DNA of 64,000 bases, from contig NZ_JANFNH010000004.1 of assembly GCF_024436055.1 (NCBI RefSeq), forward strand, positions 186,001-250,000, in the 5' to 3' direction. Under the pieces are notes generated by a model that saw nothing but the letters and a program-made list of their open reading frames with translations, made no database searches and was not told the origin of the DNA. Below are positions 41,385-49,786 of the stretch, piece by piece. Origin of the DNA: Streptantibioticus rubrisoli. Lineage in GTDB: Bacteria > Actinomycetota > Actinomycetes > Streptomycetales > Streptomycetaceae. The first letter of the stretch is position 1. Each line of letters starts with the position of its first letter. A program made the position numbers and the translations under genes.

Positions 41385-41864
41385 ATGCCGAAGAATCAGC
41401 AGGGCGATGACCTCGGGCCGGTCGACCGTGCGATCCTGGGCCTGCTGGCCCAGGACGCCCGGATGCCCAACAGTGCCATCGCGGCGGCGGTCGGCGTCGC
41501 GCCGTCCACCTGTCTGGCCCGAGTCCGCTCGCTGCGTGAGCGCGGGGTGATCCGTGGGTTCCGGGTGGAGCTCGATCCCGAGGCGCTCGGGCTCGGCATC
41601 CAGGCGATGATCTCCGTCCGGCTGCACTCGCACCGCAGGGACCAGGTGGATCGTTTCGTACGGGAGGTGCCGCGGCTGCCCGGTGTGGTGGAGCTGTTCC
41701 ATGTCTCGGGGGCCGATGACTATCTGCTACGGGTGGCGGTACGGGACTCCGACGGGCTGCGGGACTTCGTCCTCGACCACCTCACCACGCATCCCGCTGT
41801 GCAGCACACCGAGACCAGTCTCATATTCGGGCACATCCGGGGGCGGCTGCTGTCGCCTGACTGA
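41385..41864 (+). CDS. Lrp/AsnC-family regulator
   Basis: The 159-residue regulator has an N-terminal winged helix (LGPVDRAILGLLAQDARMPNSAIAAAVGVAPSTCLARV) and a C-terminal RAM ligand domain (VVELFHVSGADDYLLRVAVRD). It diverges from the PLP gamma-lyase gene and probably controls it in response to an amino acid. ATG 41385. Confidence 0.92.
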   Translation: MPKNQQGDDLGPVDRAILGLLAQDARMPNSAIAAAVGVAPSTCLARVRSLRERGVIRGFRVELDPEALGLGIQAMISVRLHSHRRDQVDRFVREVPRLPGVVELFHVSGADDYLLRVAVRDSDGLRDFVLDHLTTHPAVQHTETSLIFGHIRGRLLSPD

Positions 41865-41869
41865 GCTGG

Positions 41870-41897
41870 GCCGTTGGCCGTTGGCCGTTGGCCGTTG
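41870..41897. repeat. 7-base tandem repeat, four copies
   Basis: Four exact copies of GCCGTTG directly follow the Lrp stop codon; a degenerate G/T-rich tail continues to about 42000. Slippage-prone spacer with no coding potential. Confidence 0.95.
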
Positions 41898-42020
41898 GTC
41901 GTCGGTGTGGGTTGTGATGTGGGCCGTTCGCCGATGTGGGCGTTGATGTGGTTCGTCGGCGTGCGGTGTTGGGCTTGGTCTTGGGTGTGGGGCATTGACG
42001 TTGGTCAGGAGGCGCTGGGA

Positions 42021-42039
42021 AACTCCGCCTGGCGGAGTT
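42021..42039 (+). promoter_or_regulatory. 19-base perfect palindrome before the DUF6986 aldolase gene
   Basis: AACTCCGCCTGGCGGAGTT has nine-base arms around one central base and is followed by GATTTTT. It lies 38 bases before ATG 42077, a promoter-overlapping position typical of an operator. The T-run means it could instead be the terminator of the Lrp transcript. Confidence 0.65.
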
Positions 42040-42076
42040 GATTTTTCGGTTTGCGGAATCGCGTGGAGGGTGTCGG

Positions 42077-43342
42077 ATGGGTTCGGACGGTGTACCTGTG
42101 GCGACCAGCCTGTCGGCGGCGGTGCGGGAGAGTGTCGGCGCTTCCCTCGCGGGGGTTGACGCGGAGCTCGCCCGTCGCTATCCGGGGGATCCCGGTACTC
42201 GGCAGCCGGTGCACACCGTCTATGTGCCCGCCGATGTCTTCGCCGCCGACACCGTGCGGATGTGGGGGGAGCAGGCGCTCGACCTGCTTGACCGGTGTGC
42301 GCCTGATGCCAGGGAGTTCGCCGCCGCGCTGGGGCTGTCCGACGAGCTTGCCGCGCAGGTCTACGAGCGGGTGCGGGCCAAGCTGAGGCGCGAGCCGGTT
42401 GAGGATCTGCGGATCGACTTCGAGGACGGGTACGGTTCGCGGCCTGATGCGGAGGAGGACGCTGCGGCGGCTCGCGCGGCGCGGCTGGTCTGCGACGCGG
42501 TGGCCGAGGGCGGTGCGCCGCCGTACGTCGGGATCCGCGTCAAGTGCATGGAGGCCGGGGTTCGGGATCGCGGGATCCGGACGCTGGACGTCTTCCTGAC
42601 CGCGTTGATGGCGGCGGGTGGGCTGCCTGATGGGCTGGTTCTCACCTTGCCCAAGGTGACCTTTCCCCAGCAGGTTTCCGCGATGGTGCGGCTGTGCGAG
42701 GAGTTCGAGAAGGCACACGGGCTTGAGCCCGGGCGGATCGGCTTCGAGATCCAGATCGAGACCACCCAGGCGATTCTCGGACCGGACGGCACCGCGACCG
42801 TCGCGCGACTGATCGACGCGGCGGAGGGGCGGGCCACCGGGCTGCACTACGGGACGTTCGACTACAGCGCGGCGTGCGGGGTGAGCGCGGCCTACCAGTC
42901 CATGGACCATCCCGTCGCCGATCACGCCAAGGCCGTGATGCAGGTCGCCGCGGCGGGTACCGGGGTGCGGCTGTCGGACGGTTCCACGAACGTGTTGCCG
43001 GTTGGCGGCGGCGAACAGGTGCGTGACGCTTGGCGGTTGCACTACGGGTTGGTACGCAGGTCGCTGGCTCGGGCCTACTACCAGGGGTGGGACATGCATC
43101 CCGGGCAGCTACCGACCCGGTACGCGGCCGTTTACGCCTTCTACCGCGAGGGGTTCGTGGCCGCGGCGGAGCGGCTTGCGGCGTATGTCGCTCGGGCGTC
43201 CAGCGATGTCATGGACGAGCCTGCTACGGCGCGGGCGCTCAGTGGGTACCTGCTGCGGGGGGTTGAGTGCGGGGCCGTTGACCTCTCCGAGGTCACGGCT
43301 GTGGCGGGGGTGGGGCATGAGGGGTTGCTGGGGTTGCGGTGA
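42077..43342 (+). CDS. HpcH/HpaI-like aldolase, DUF6986 family
   Basis: The 421-residue TIM-barrel protein of the citrate-lyase/aldolase superfamily has acidic metal-site segment LRIDFEDGYGSRPDAEED, VLTLPKVTFPQQ, FEIQIETTQAIL and LHYGTFDYSAACGV. Homologues are often near purine (allantoin) catabolism genes, but none is adjacent here. It probably cleaves or forms a hydroxy-acid C-C bond; the substrate is unknown. ATG 42077 follows GGAGGG. Confidence 0.85.
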   Translation: MGSDGVPVATSLSAAVRESVGASLAGVDAELARRYPGDPGTRQPVHTVYVPADVFAADTVRMWGEQALDLLDRCAPDAREFAAALGLSDELAAQVYERVRAKLRREPVEDLRIDFEDGYGSRPDAEEDAAAARAARLVCDAVAEGGAPPYVGIRVKCMEAGVRDRGIRTLDVFLTALMAAGGLPDGLVLTLPKVTFPQQVSAMVRLCEEFEKAHGLEPGRIGFEIQIETTQAILGPDGTATVARLIDAAEGRATGLHYGTFDYSAACGVSAAYQSMDHPVADHAKAVMQVAAAGTGVRLSDGSTNVLPVGGGEQVRDAWRLHYGLVRRSLARAYYQGWDMHPGQLPTRYAAVYAFYREGFVAAAERLAAYVARASSDVMDEPATARALSGYLLRGVECGAVDLSEVTAVAGVGHEGLLGLR

Positions 43343-43375
43343 GGCGGGTCCGTCGCGGCCTGCGGTTGGGGGGCC

Positions 43376-43404
43376 GGGGGCGGGGGCTCCGGGCCCCCGC
43401 CCCC
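43376..43404 (+). terminator. Strong GC hairpin after the aldolase gene
   Basis: GGGGGCGGGGGC (43376-43387) pairs perfectly over 12 bases with GCCCCCGCCCCC (43393-43404) across TCCGG. It sits 34 bases after the DUF6986 stop. The remaining gap to 43594 holds no gene. Confidence 0.8.
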
Positions 43405-43594
43405 TCACGTGGTCGTGCGTCTGCGAGGCGTGGTCATTTGGTCTGCAACGGCGTGCGTGCGTTCCGTTTGGATCGCTGCAGGTTGGGGTTGGTGTCTCTC
43501 CCCGGCCCTGTGCTTCCTCGACCCGCGACGAGCTGTGCGCAACGGCAAGGGGCGGGCTGCGGCGAAGCGGGGCTGGCGGGTTATTTCCTTAACG

Positions 43595-44677
43595 TCAGTG
43601 CTGGAGGGCGGGTAGTTCGCCGGAGCCGCGGGGGATGAGGCGGCCCGGCAACTCGACGCGTTGTGGGGGTGCCGTGTCTCCGTCCAGGCGGCGGAACAGC
43701 AGTTCCGCCGCGGTTCGGCCGAGGCGAGCTGGGTCCTGCGCTATCACCGTGACGCCCGGCCGGAGCAGGTCCGCGAGTTCGAAGTCGTCGAAGCCCACGA
43801 GCGCGATCGGACGGTCGTGCTCGGACAGGACCCGCACCGCGGTGACCGTCACCCGGTTGTTGCCGGAGAACAGCGCGGTGATGGCCTCCGGGCCGGATGC
43901 CATGCGTTCCAGTTCGGCCCGTACTCGCTCCGGCGCGGTGCCGCCCATCGACACCCACTCTTCGCGCACGGCGAGGCCGTGCGCGGCCATCGCCTCGCGA
44001 TAACCCCGAACGCGTTCGTCCGCGGTGTGGATGTGCGGACGGTCCCCGATGAAGCCGATCCGCCGGTGGCCGTGCGCGATCAGATGGGCGACCGCGGTCC
44101 GGGCACCGCCCGCGTTGTCGGTGAGCACCGCGTCCGCCTCGATCCGGCTCGCGGGGCGGTCAACGAAGACGGTGGCGATGCCTGCGGCGATCTCCGGTTC
44201 GAGGTAACGGTGGTCATCGCTGGCCGGAACGATCACCAGGCCGTCCACCCTGCGGGCGCACAGTGCCAGCGCCAACTCCTCCTCTCTTTCGGGGACTTCG
44301 GCGCTCGAACCCGCGAACAGCAGGCTGCCGTTGGCTCGGGCGACCTCCTCGACGGCGCGGCTGAGCGGCGAGTAGAACGGGTCGGCGAGGTCCTCCAGGA
44401 CCAGGCCGATGCTGGCGGTACGGCCCTTGCGGAGGATGCGCGCGCTGTCGTTCCGGCGGAAGCCGAGTGCCTCTATCGCGGCACGGACCCGGGACTCGGT
44501 GTCGGCGGTGACGCCGGGCTCGCCGTTGACCACACGGGAGACGGTCTTCAGGCCGACGCCCGCTCTGGCAGCCACGTCCTTCATCGTCGGGCGGCTGCCG
44601 TACCGTACGGCGGTCGTGGCGGGGCGGGCGGCGGAGCGGGAGTCGGGCACGGGCGGCAGTCCTGTCGTCGAGCGCAC
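43595..44677 (-). CDS. LacI-family transcriptional repressor
   Basis: The 360-residue regulator has helix-turn-helix PTMKDVAARAGVGLKTVSRVVNG near residues 30-52, hinge ALGFRRNDSARILRKGRT, then a periplasmic-binding-protein-like sugar domain. It diverges from the ROK kinase gene across a perfect 12-base palindrome and most likely represses it and itself. Start GTG 44677; a shorter form beginning just before the HTH is possible. Confidence 0.92.
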   Translation of the reverse strand: MRSTTGLPPVPDSRSAARPATTAVRYGSRPTMKDVAARAGVGLKTVSRVVNGEPGVTADTESRVRAAIEALGFRRNDSARILRKGRTASIGLVLEDLADPFYSPLSRAVEEVARANGSLLFAGSSAEVPEREEELALALCARRVDGLVIVPASDDHRYLEPEIAAGIATVFVDRPASRIEADAVLTDNAGGARTAVAHLIAHGHRRIGFIGDRPHIHTADERVRGYREAMAAHGLAVREEWVSMGGTAPERVRAELERMASGPEAITALFSGNNRVTVTAVRVLSEHDRPIALVGFDDFELADLLRPGVTVIAQDPARLGRTAAELLFRRLDGDTAPPQRVELPGRLIPRGSGELPALQH

Positions 44678-44700
44678 GGGGTAACGTGAGCCTAGGGCTA

Positions 44701-44712
44701 GACAACGTTGTC
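44701..44712. promoter_or_regulatory. LacI-family operator
   Basis: GACAACGTTGTC is a perfect palindrome with the central CG typical of LacI-family sites. It lies between the divergent LacI and ROK kinase starts. Confidence 0.8.
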
Positions 44713-44799
44713 AACAAGGGCCAGACTACTCTGGCTCGCCACCGCCCTGAGCTCGCACCCGCAGGGGATGCCAACGTGGACAAGGGAGACACCGTACCG

Positions 44800-45789
44800 A
44801 TGCACAGCGAAGGCGCCGCAGTGCGGGTCCCGGCCGTCGAAGGGCCGGTTGTGGCCCTGGACATCGGCGGCACGAAGATCGCGGGAGCGCTGGTCGACAG
44901 TACCGGGCGACTGCTTGTACGCGCCCAGCGGCGCACCCCTGCCACCAAGGACGCGGAGACGGTGATGCGCGCGGTCGCCGAGGTGCTGGACGAGTTGGCC
45001 GCCGACCCCCGCTGGGCGCGGGCGAGCGCCGTCGGCATCGGCAGCGCGGGGCCGGTCGATGCCTCGAACGGTACCGTCAGTCCGGTCAATGTCCCGGGGT
45101 GGCGTGGATTCCCGCTGGTCGCCCGGGTCCGGGAGATGACCGGAGAGCTGCCCATCACCCTTTCGGGCGATGGGGTGGCCATCGCGGCGGCGGAACACTG
45201 GCAGGGCGCCGCCCGCGGTTATGACAACGCCCTGTGCATGGTGGTGTCCACCGGTGTCGGGGGTGGCTTTGTGCTGGGTGGCGTGCTGCACCCCGGTCCT
45301 ACCGGAAACGCTGGTCATATCGGGCACATCAGCGTCGATCTCGACGGGCCGTCGTGCCCGTGCGGTGCGCGCGGCTGTGTGGAGCGCCTGGCCAGCGGCC
45401 CCAACATCGCCCGGCGTGCGGTGGAGCAGGGCTGGAAACCGGAGGACGGTGCCGAGCCGACCGCCGCGGCCGTCGCCGCCTCGGCGCGGGCCGGGGATCC
45501 GGTAGCCCGCGCCTCCTTCGAGCGGGCCGCGCAGGCGTTGGCCGCGGGCATAGCGGCCTGCGCGAGCCTGGTGGAGATCGAGGTGGCGGTGATCGGCGGG
45601 GGAGTGGCGGGCGCCGGTGAGGTGCTGTTCGCGCCGCTGCGTCAGCAGCTTCGGCGGTACGCCACCTTGTCGTTCGCCTCGGGGGTCGAGGTGGTTCCGG
45701 CTCAACTGGGCACGGACGCCGGGCTGGTGGGCGCCGCTGCGGCTGCCTACGCCGCGGCGCCTGTGTCCCCTGTCCCGGGCCGAGGGTGA
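44800..45789 (+). CDS. ROK-family sugar kinase (glucokinase-like)
   Basis: The 329-residue kinase has phosphate loop VVALDIGGTKIAGALVD near the start, STGVGGGFVLGG, and the ROK zinc motif in GHIGHISVDLDGPSCPCGARGCVERLASG. It phosphorylates glucose or a related hexose with ATP. ATG 44800 is used; GTG 44776 with AGGGGA upstream would add eight residues. Regulated by the divergent LacI protein. Confidence 0.9.
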   Translation: MHSEGAAVRVPAVEGPVVALDIGGTKIAGALVDSTGRLLVRAQRRTPATKDAETVMRAVAEVLDELAADPRWARASAVGIGSAGPVDASNGTVSPVNVPGWRGFPLVARVREMTGELPITLSGDGVAIAAAEHWQGAARGYDNALCMVVSTGVGGGFVLGGVLHPGPTGNAGHIGHISVDLDGPSCPCGARGCVERLASGPNIARRAVEQGWKPEDGAEPTAAAVAASARAGDPVARASFERAAQALAAGIAACASLVEIEVAVIGGGVAGAGEVLFAPLRQQLRRYATLSFASGVEVVPAQLGTDAGLVGAAAAAYAAAPVSPVPGRG

Positions 45790-47190
45790 CGTTCGGTCGC
45801 GTGAACCCTGGTGCGGGAGTTGGTTGCGGTCCGGGGTTGGCGGTTGCGGGGGCGTTTCCTGCGGTGTGCTCATTGGGTGCGGTGCGGCTGCTCGTTCGCC
45901 GGAGTCAGTCGCCGGGGGTCGGTGTCTGTTGTGGGTGGTTCGTGGTGGGTGGTTTGTGGGGGTGGTTCTTGGGGGGGGGTCGGCGGTGTGTTGGCTGCCG
46001 GTTGGGCTACGGGTGGCTGCTCGCGAGTGGTGGGCAGCGGCAGGGCGTACGGGGCGGTGGTTTGACTGCCCTTGCTTGCGGGGTGGCTGGGATGCGGTGC
46101 GGTGCGGCGCCTGTGGGCGGGACGGTTGCGGTGGTTCCGGAGCTGCTGCGGTCCTTGGGCTGCCATAGGCCTCGCACGGGTGTATGCGCTGCGGTGGGTG
46201 AGGCAATCGCGGTGGTCTTGTGGTGATCCGCCGCGGCGGGTTCGTTTCGTGGAACGGCGTTGCGGCGTGGCCGCCGTCGACCGGTGGTGGGACCATCGTG
46301 CAGCTGGCTCAGTTGTCGCTCGCTCAGTTGTCGCTCGCTCGTGTTGTGTCGCTGGTGCTGCTTGGGGCGTCCACTCCCAGCCTGTTGCAGTTGCCGTACC
46401 TGAGGTGGTCAACGCCGCAGTCGGCGGCCTGCTGTGCGTCGGAGCGCTCCTGGCTCCCAGCGCCGGGGAAGCCCTTGCTGATGCGGGTCTTCTTGCCCGC
46501 ACTAGTGTGGATGCCCCGCTTCGGTCACTTGGCGTGCCCGTAATCGGCAATTGCATTGGTGGCGTGCGGGGATCGCGCGGGATTGGGCGCCGAAGGGCCG
46601 TTGGAGTCGCGGTTTGGCAGTGCCTGGGCGCCGTTGGGGTTGACGCGCTGGTAACCGGCCGCTTCGAAGCTGGGTATGTGGCGGTGCCTTGGGCCATCGT
46701 TCCGTTGGAGTCGGGGCCGCAGTGCTTGCTGGGCCGATTGTTGAAGCCCGTGGGTGGGTGCGGGGCAGGCCGGGGTTGAGCAGCGCGGTGGTGGTCCTCG
46801 CCGTTGTTGCGGGGAGTTGGCGGTGGGTGCTTGCCGGTTGTGGCGCGGAGGTCCATCGGGCGGTCAGCCCGGCGGCGCCCAACAAGGACACGGCCAACGT
46901 GGCTAGGGCTTTTCGTTGTGGCCACGGTGGCGAGCGGAGCGTGACCGTGGTGCCTCCTTCCGGTCGGTCCAGGGGTAGCTGGGCGTTGTTGGAATGAGAT
47001 GAGTTTCGGCCGGGAGCGTTCGGATTCCTGAGGAGGATTGGTGCGGCGGTGCTGTTTGGTTGCGTTCGTTTCGACGGTGGCTGGATGAGGGCGGGTGGCG
47101 TGGGGGCCGTTGCTGTCCTACCGTGGCCCGCGCGTTTGCTCGACCGTGCCGCCCGGGCACTTCTTAGGGGGCTATGGAGGAGGGGGCACC
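45790..47190. other. 1.4 kb gene-poor, G/T-skewed region
   Basis: No reading frame here has a recognisable domain or normal Streptomyces codon use. The plus strand is strongly enriched in G and T, so the minus strand shows long Pro/Thr/Arg-rich frames that are composition artefacts (the longest spans 45870-46925). A 15-base tandem duplication lies at 46307-46336. The final 20 bases hold the AAA-Nudix ribosome site GGAGGAGGGGG. Confidence 0.7.
46307..46336. repeat. 15-base tandem duplication
   Basis: GCTCAGTTGTCGCTC occurs twice in direct succession, at 46307-46321 and 46322-46336, inside the gene-poor region. Confidence 0.95.
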
Positions 47191-48240
47191 GTGATCGTCT
47201 GGCTGAACGGCGCGTTCGGTGCGGGGAAGACCAGCGCCGCGCGCGAACTGATCGACCTGATACCCGGAAGCACCCTGTACGACCCCGAACTGATCGGCAG
47301 CACACTGCGGTTACTGCTGCCGGAGAAACGACTCGGCGAGATCACCGACTACCAGGAGCTGCCCTCCTGGCGGCGGCTCGTCGTGGACACCGCGGCCGCC
47401 TTGCTGATGGAGACCGGCGGGCCGCTGGTCACGCCGATGACGCTGCTGCGCCAGGACTACCGGGACGAGATCTTCGGGGCGCTGGCGGCCCGGGGAATCC
47501 CGGTGAGACATGTGCTGCTGCGGGCTGAGGAAACGATCCTGCGCGAGCGCATCGCGCACCGCGAGGAGGTGCCGGGCGACCCCGAGGCCAGCGCTTTGAT
47601 GCGCCGCTGGTGCCTGGACCATCTCGCCGCCTACCGTGCGGCCCTGCCCTGGCTCACCCGGGACGCCCATGTCCTCGACATCGGGGACGCGCCGCCGCGC
47701 GAGGTCGCGGAGCGCGTCGCGGCCGCCGTGGGGGAGGGGGCGGGCGCCTGCGGCATCGTGCAGACGCCGGAGCCGACCCGGGAGACGGTGGCGGCCGGGG
47801 TGCTGCTGTTCGACGAACTCGACCGCGTGTTGCTCGTCGACCCGACCTACAAACCGGGCTGGGAGTTTCCAGGCGGAGTGGTCGAGCGCGGCGAACCGCC
47901 CACCCATGCCGCGCTGCGTGAGGTCGCCGAGGAACTCGGCGTCGACCTCGGCACCGGTGCGGGCCTACGGCTGCTGGTGGTCGACTGGGAGCCGCCACGG
48001 CCGCCTGGTTTCGGTGGGCTGCGGCTGCTGTTCGACGGCGGCTCGTTGCCCGCCACCGATGCCGGGCGGCTGCTGTTGCCCGCCGCCGAGTTGCGTGGCT
48101 GGCGCTTCGTCACCGAGGACGAGGCGGCTGTTCTGCTACCGGCCGAGCGGTTCGCCCGCCTCCACTGGGCGCTACGCGCCCGCGCCCAAGGTAGGGCGAT
48201 TAATCTGGAAGCGGGCGAACCGGTCGCAGCGGTTGATTAG
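47191..48240 (+). CDS. Fusion of P-loop kinase-like domain and Nudix hydrolase
   Basis: The 349-residue protein has two parts. Residues 1-180 form a P-loop nucleotide kinase-like domain with IVWLNGAFGAGKTSAA at the very start. Residues from about 195 form a Nudix domain with the full box: GGVVERGEPPTHAALREVAE followed by ELGV. The first half may phosphorylate a small molecule or antibiotic; the second hydrolyses a nucleoside-diphosphate-linked compound. GTG 47191 follows GGAGGAGG. Role unknown. Confidence 0.88.
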   Translation: MIVWLNGAFGAGKTSAARELIDLIPGSTLYDPELIGSTLRLLLPEKRLGEITDYQELPSWRRLVVDTAAALLMETGGPLVTPMTLLRQDYRDEIFGALAARGIPVRHVLLRAEETILRERIAHREEVPGDPEASALMRRWCLDHLAAYRAALPWLTRDAHVLDIGDAPPREVAERVAAAVGEGAGACGIVQTPEPTRETVAAGVLLFDELDRVLLVDPTYKPGWEFPGGVVERGEPPTHAALREVAEELGVDLGTGAGLRLLVVDWEPPRPPGFGGLRLLFDGGSLPATDAGRLLLPAAELRGWRFVTEDEAAVLLPAERFARLHWALRARAQGRAINLEAGEPVAAVD

Positions 48241-48281
48241 CTATCAACCGCCTTGATCGCTGCCAGTTCGGCGCTGTTTCC

Positions 48282-49655
48282 TCAATCGCGCTTGCTGTAT
48301 GCGTAGTTGGCCAGGAACAGTGCCTCGGTGAGCGACATCCGCTCCAACTCCTGCGGCGAGACGCTCTCGTTCACCGCGTGGATCTGCGCCTCCGGTTCGC
48401 TCAGACCGATCAGCAGGATCTCCGCCTCGGGGTAGAGCGCCGCCAGGGTGTTGCACAGCGGGATGGAACCGCCCTGCCCCGCGATCTGCATCTCGGTGCC
48501 GTCGTAGGCCGCGCGCATCGCCTCCGCCATGGCGGTGTACGCCGGGCTGGAGGTGTCCGCGCGGAACGGCTGGCCCTGGCCGCACTGGGTGACCTCCACC
48601 CGCGCGCCCCACGGCGCCGCAGACCGAAGGTGCGCGCTGAGCGCCTGCTGGGCCTTGGCGGCGTCGGTGCCCGGCGGCACCCGCAGGCTGACCAGGGCAC
48701 GGGCGCTGGCGTGCACCGACGGGGTGGCACCCACCACCGGCGGGCAGTCGATGCCCAGCACGGTCACCGCGGGACGCGCCCACAGGCGGTCGGCGATGGT
48801 GCCGGTGCCGATCAGGCCCACACCGTCGAGCACCCTGGCGTCGGCGCGGAACTCCTCCTCGCCGTACTGCAGCCCCTGCCAACTCGCGTCCGGCTCAAGG
48901 CCGTCCACCGTCGTGGCACCGGACTCGTCACGGAGCGAGTCGAGTATCCGGATCAGAGCGGCGAGCGCGTCGGGCGCGGCACCGCCGAACTGGCCGGAGT
49001 GCAGGTTGCCTTCCAGCGTGTCGACGGTGACCTCAGCCAGCGTCATCCCGCGCAGCGTCGCGGTGACGGTGGGCAGCCCGACCCGGAAGTTCCCAGTGTC
49101 GCCGATCACAATGGTGTCCGCGGCGAGCAGTTCGGGGTGTGCCTCGGCGTACTGCTGGAGACCGCCGGTGCCCTGCTCCTCGGAGCCCTCGGCGATCACC
49201 TTCACCGAAACCGGGACACCGCCGTGCTCCCGCAGCGCCCGCAGGGCGGTCAGGTGCATCACCAGTCCGCCCTTGCAGTCGGCGGCACCGCGCCCGTACC
49301 AGCGGCCGTCTCGCTCGGTGAGCTCGAACGGCGGGCTGACCCACGCCGCCTCGTCCAGCGGCGGCTGCACGTCGTAGTGCGCGTACAGCAGCACCGTGGG
49401 GGCTCCCTCAGGCCCCGGCAGGAAGCCGTAGACGGACTGAGTGCCGTCCGGGGTGTCGAGCAGCGCCACGTCCTGGAAACCCTCCGCCCGCAGAGCGTCG
49501 GCCACCCAGAGCGCGGCCTTCTCGCACTCGCTCCTGGGGAACTGGCGCGGGTCGGCGACCGAACGGTAGGACACCAACTCGGCGAGTTCGGCCTTCGCCC
49601 GGGGCATCAGTGCGGCGACTGTCTCCGCGAGGAGGGCGTGCGAGGCCTGCGACAT
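48282..49655 (-). CDS. M20-family dipeptidase
   Basis: The 457-residue zinc peptidase of the M20/M25/M40 group has metal and catalytic residues in LLYAHYDVQP, GRGAADCKGG, EGSEEQGTGG and the C-terminal IHAVNESV. A lid domain sits in the middle. It probably cleaves dipeptides or acylated amino acids in the cytoplasm. ATG 49655 follows AAGGAGC. Confidence 0.92.
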   Translation of the reverse strand: MSQASHALLAETVAALMPRAKAELAELVSYRSVADPRQFPRSECEKAALWVADALRAEGFQDVALLDTPDGTQSVYGFLPGPEGAPTVLLYAHYDVQPPLDEAAWVSPPFELTERDGRWYGRGAADCKGGLVMHLTALRALREHGGVPVSVKVIAEGSEEQGTGGLQQYAEAHPELLAADTIVIGDTGNFRVGLPTVTATLRGMTLAEVTVDTLEGNLHSGQFGGAAPDALAALIRILDSLRDESGATTVDGLEPDASWQGLQYGEEEFRADARVLDGVGLIGTGTIADRLWARPAVTVLGIDCPPVVGATPSVHASARALVSLRVPPGTDAAKAQQALSAHLRSAAPWGARVEVTQCGQGQPFRADTSSPAYTAMAEAMRAAYDGTEMQIAGQGGSIPLCNTLAALYPEAEILLIGLSEPEAQIHAVNESVSPQELERMSLTEALFLANYAYSKRD

Positions 49656-49786
49656 GGGCGCTCCTTGTGGGTGCGATTGGTGGTGGGTGCGGGTGACCGC
49701 GCAGCCGATGGTCCCATAGCGGACCAATCCGCGCCGCGCCATAGGATGCCGGAAGACCGGCAGACGGAGCGGGAGCGGGAACACAC

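Noticed and set aside
45870-46925. 351-codon minus-strand frame in the gene-poor region
   Set aside because: Pro/Thr/Arg/His-rich with no fold-like pattern; caused by G/T skew of the plus strand.
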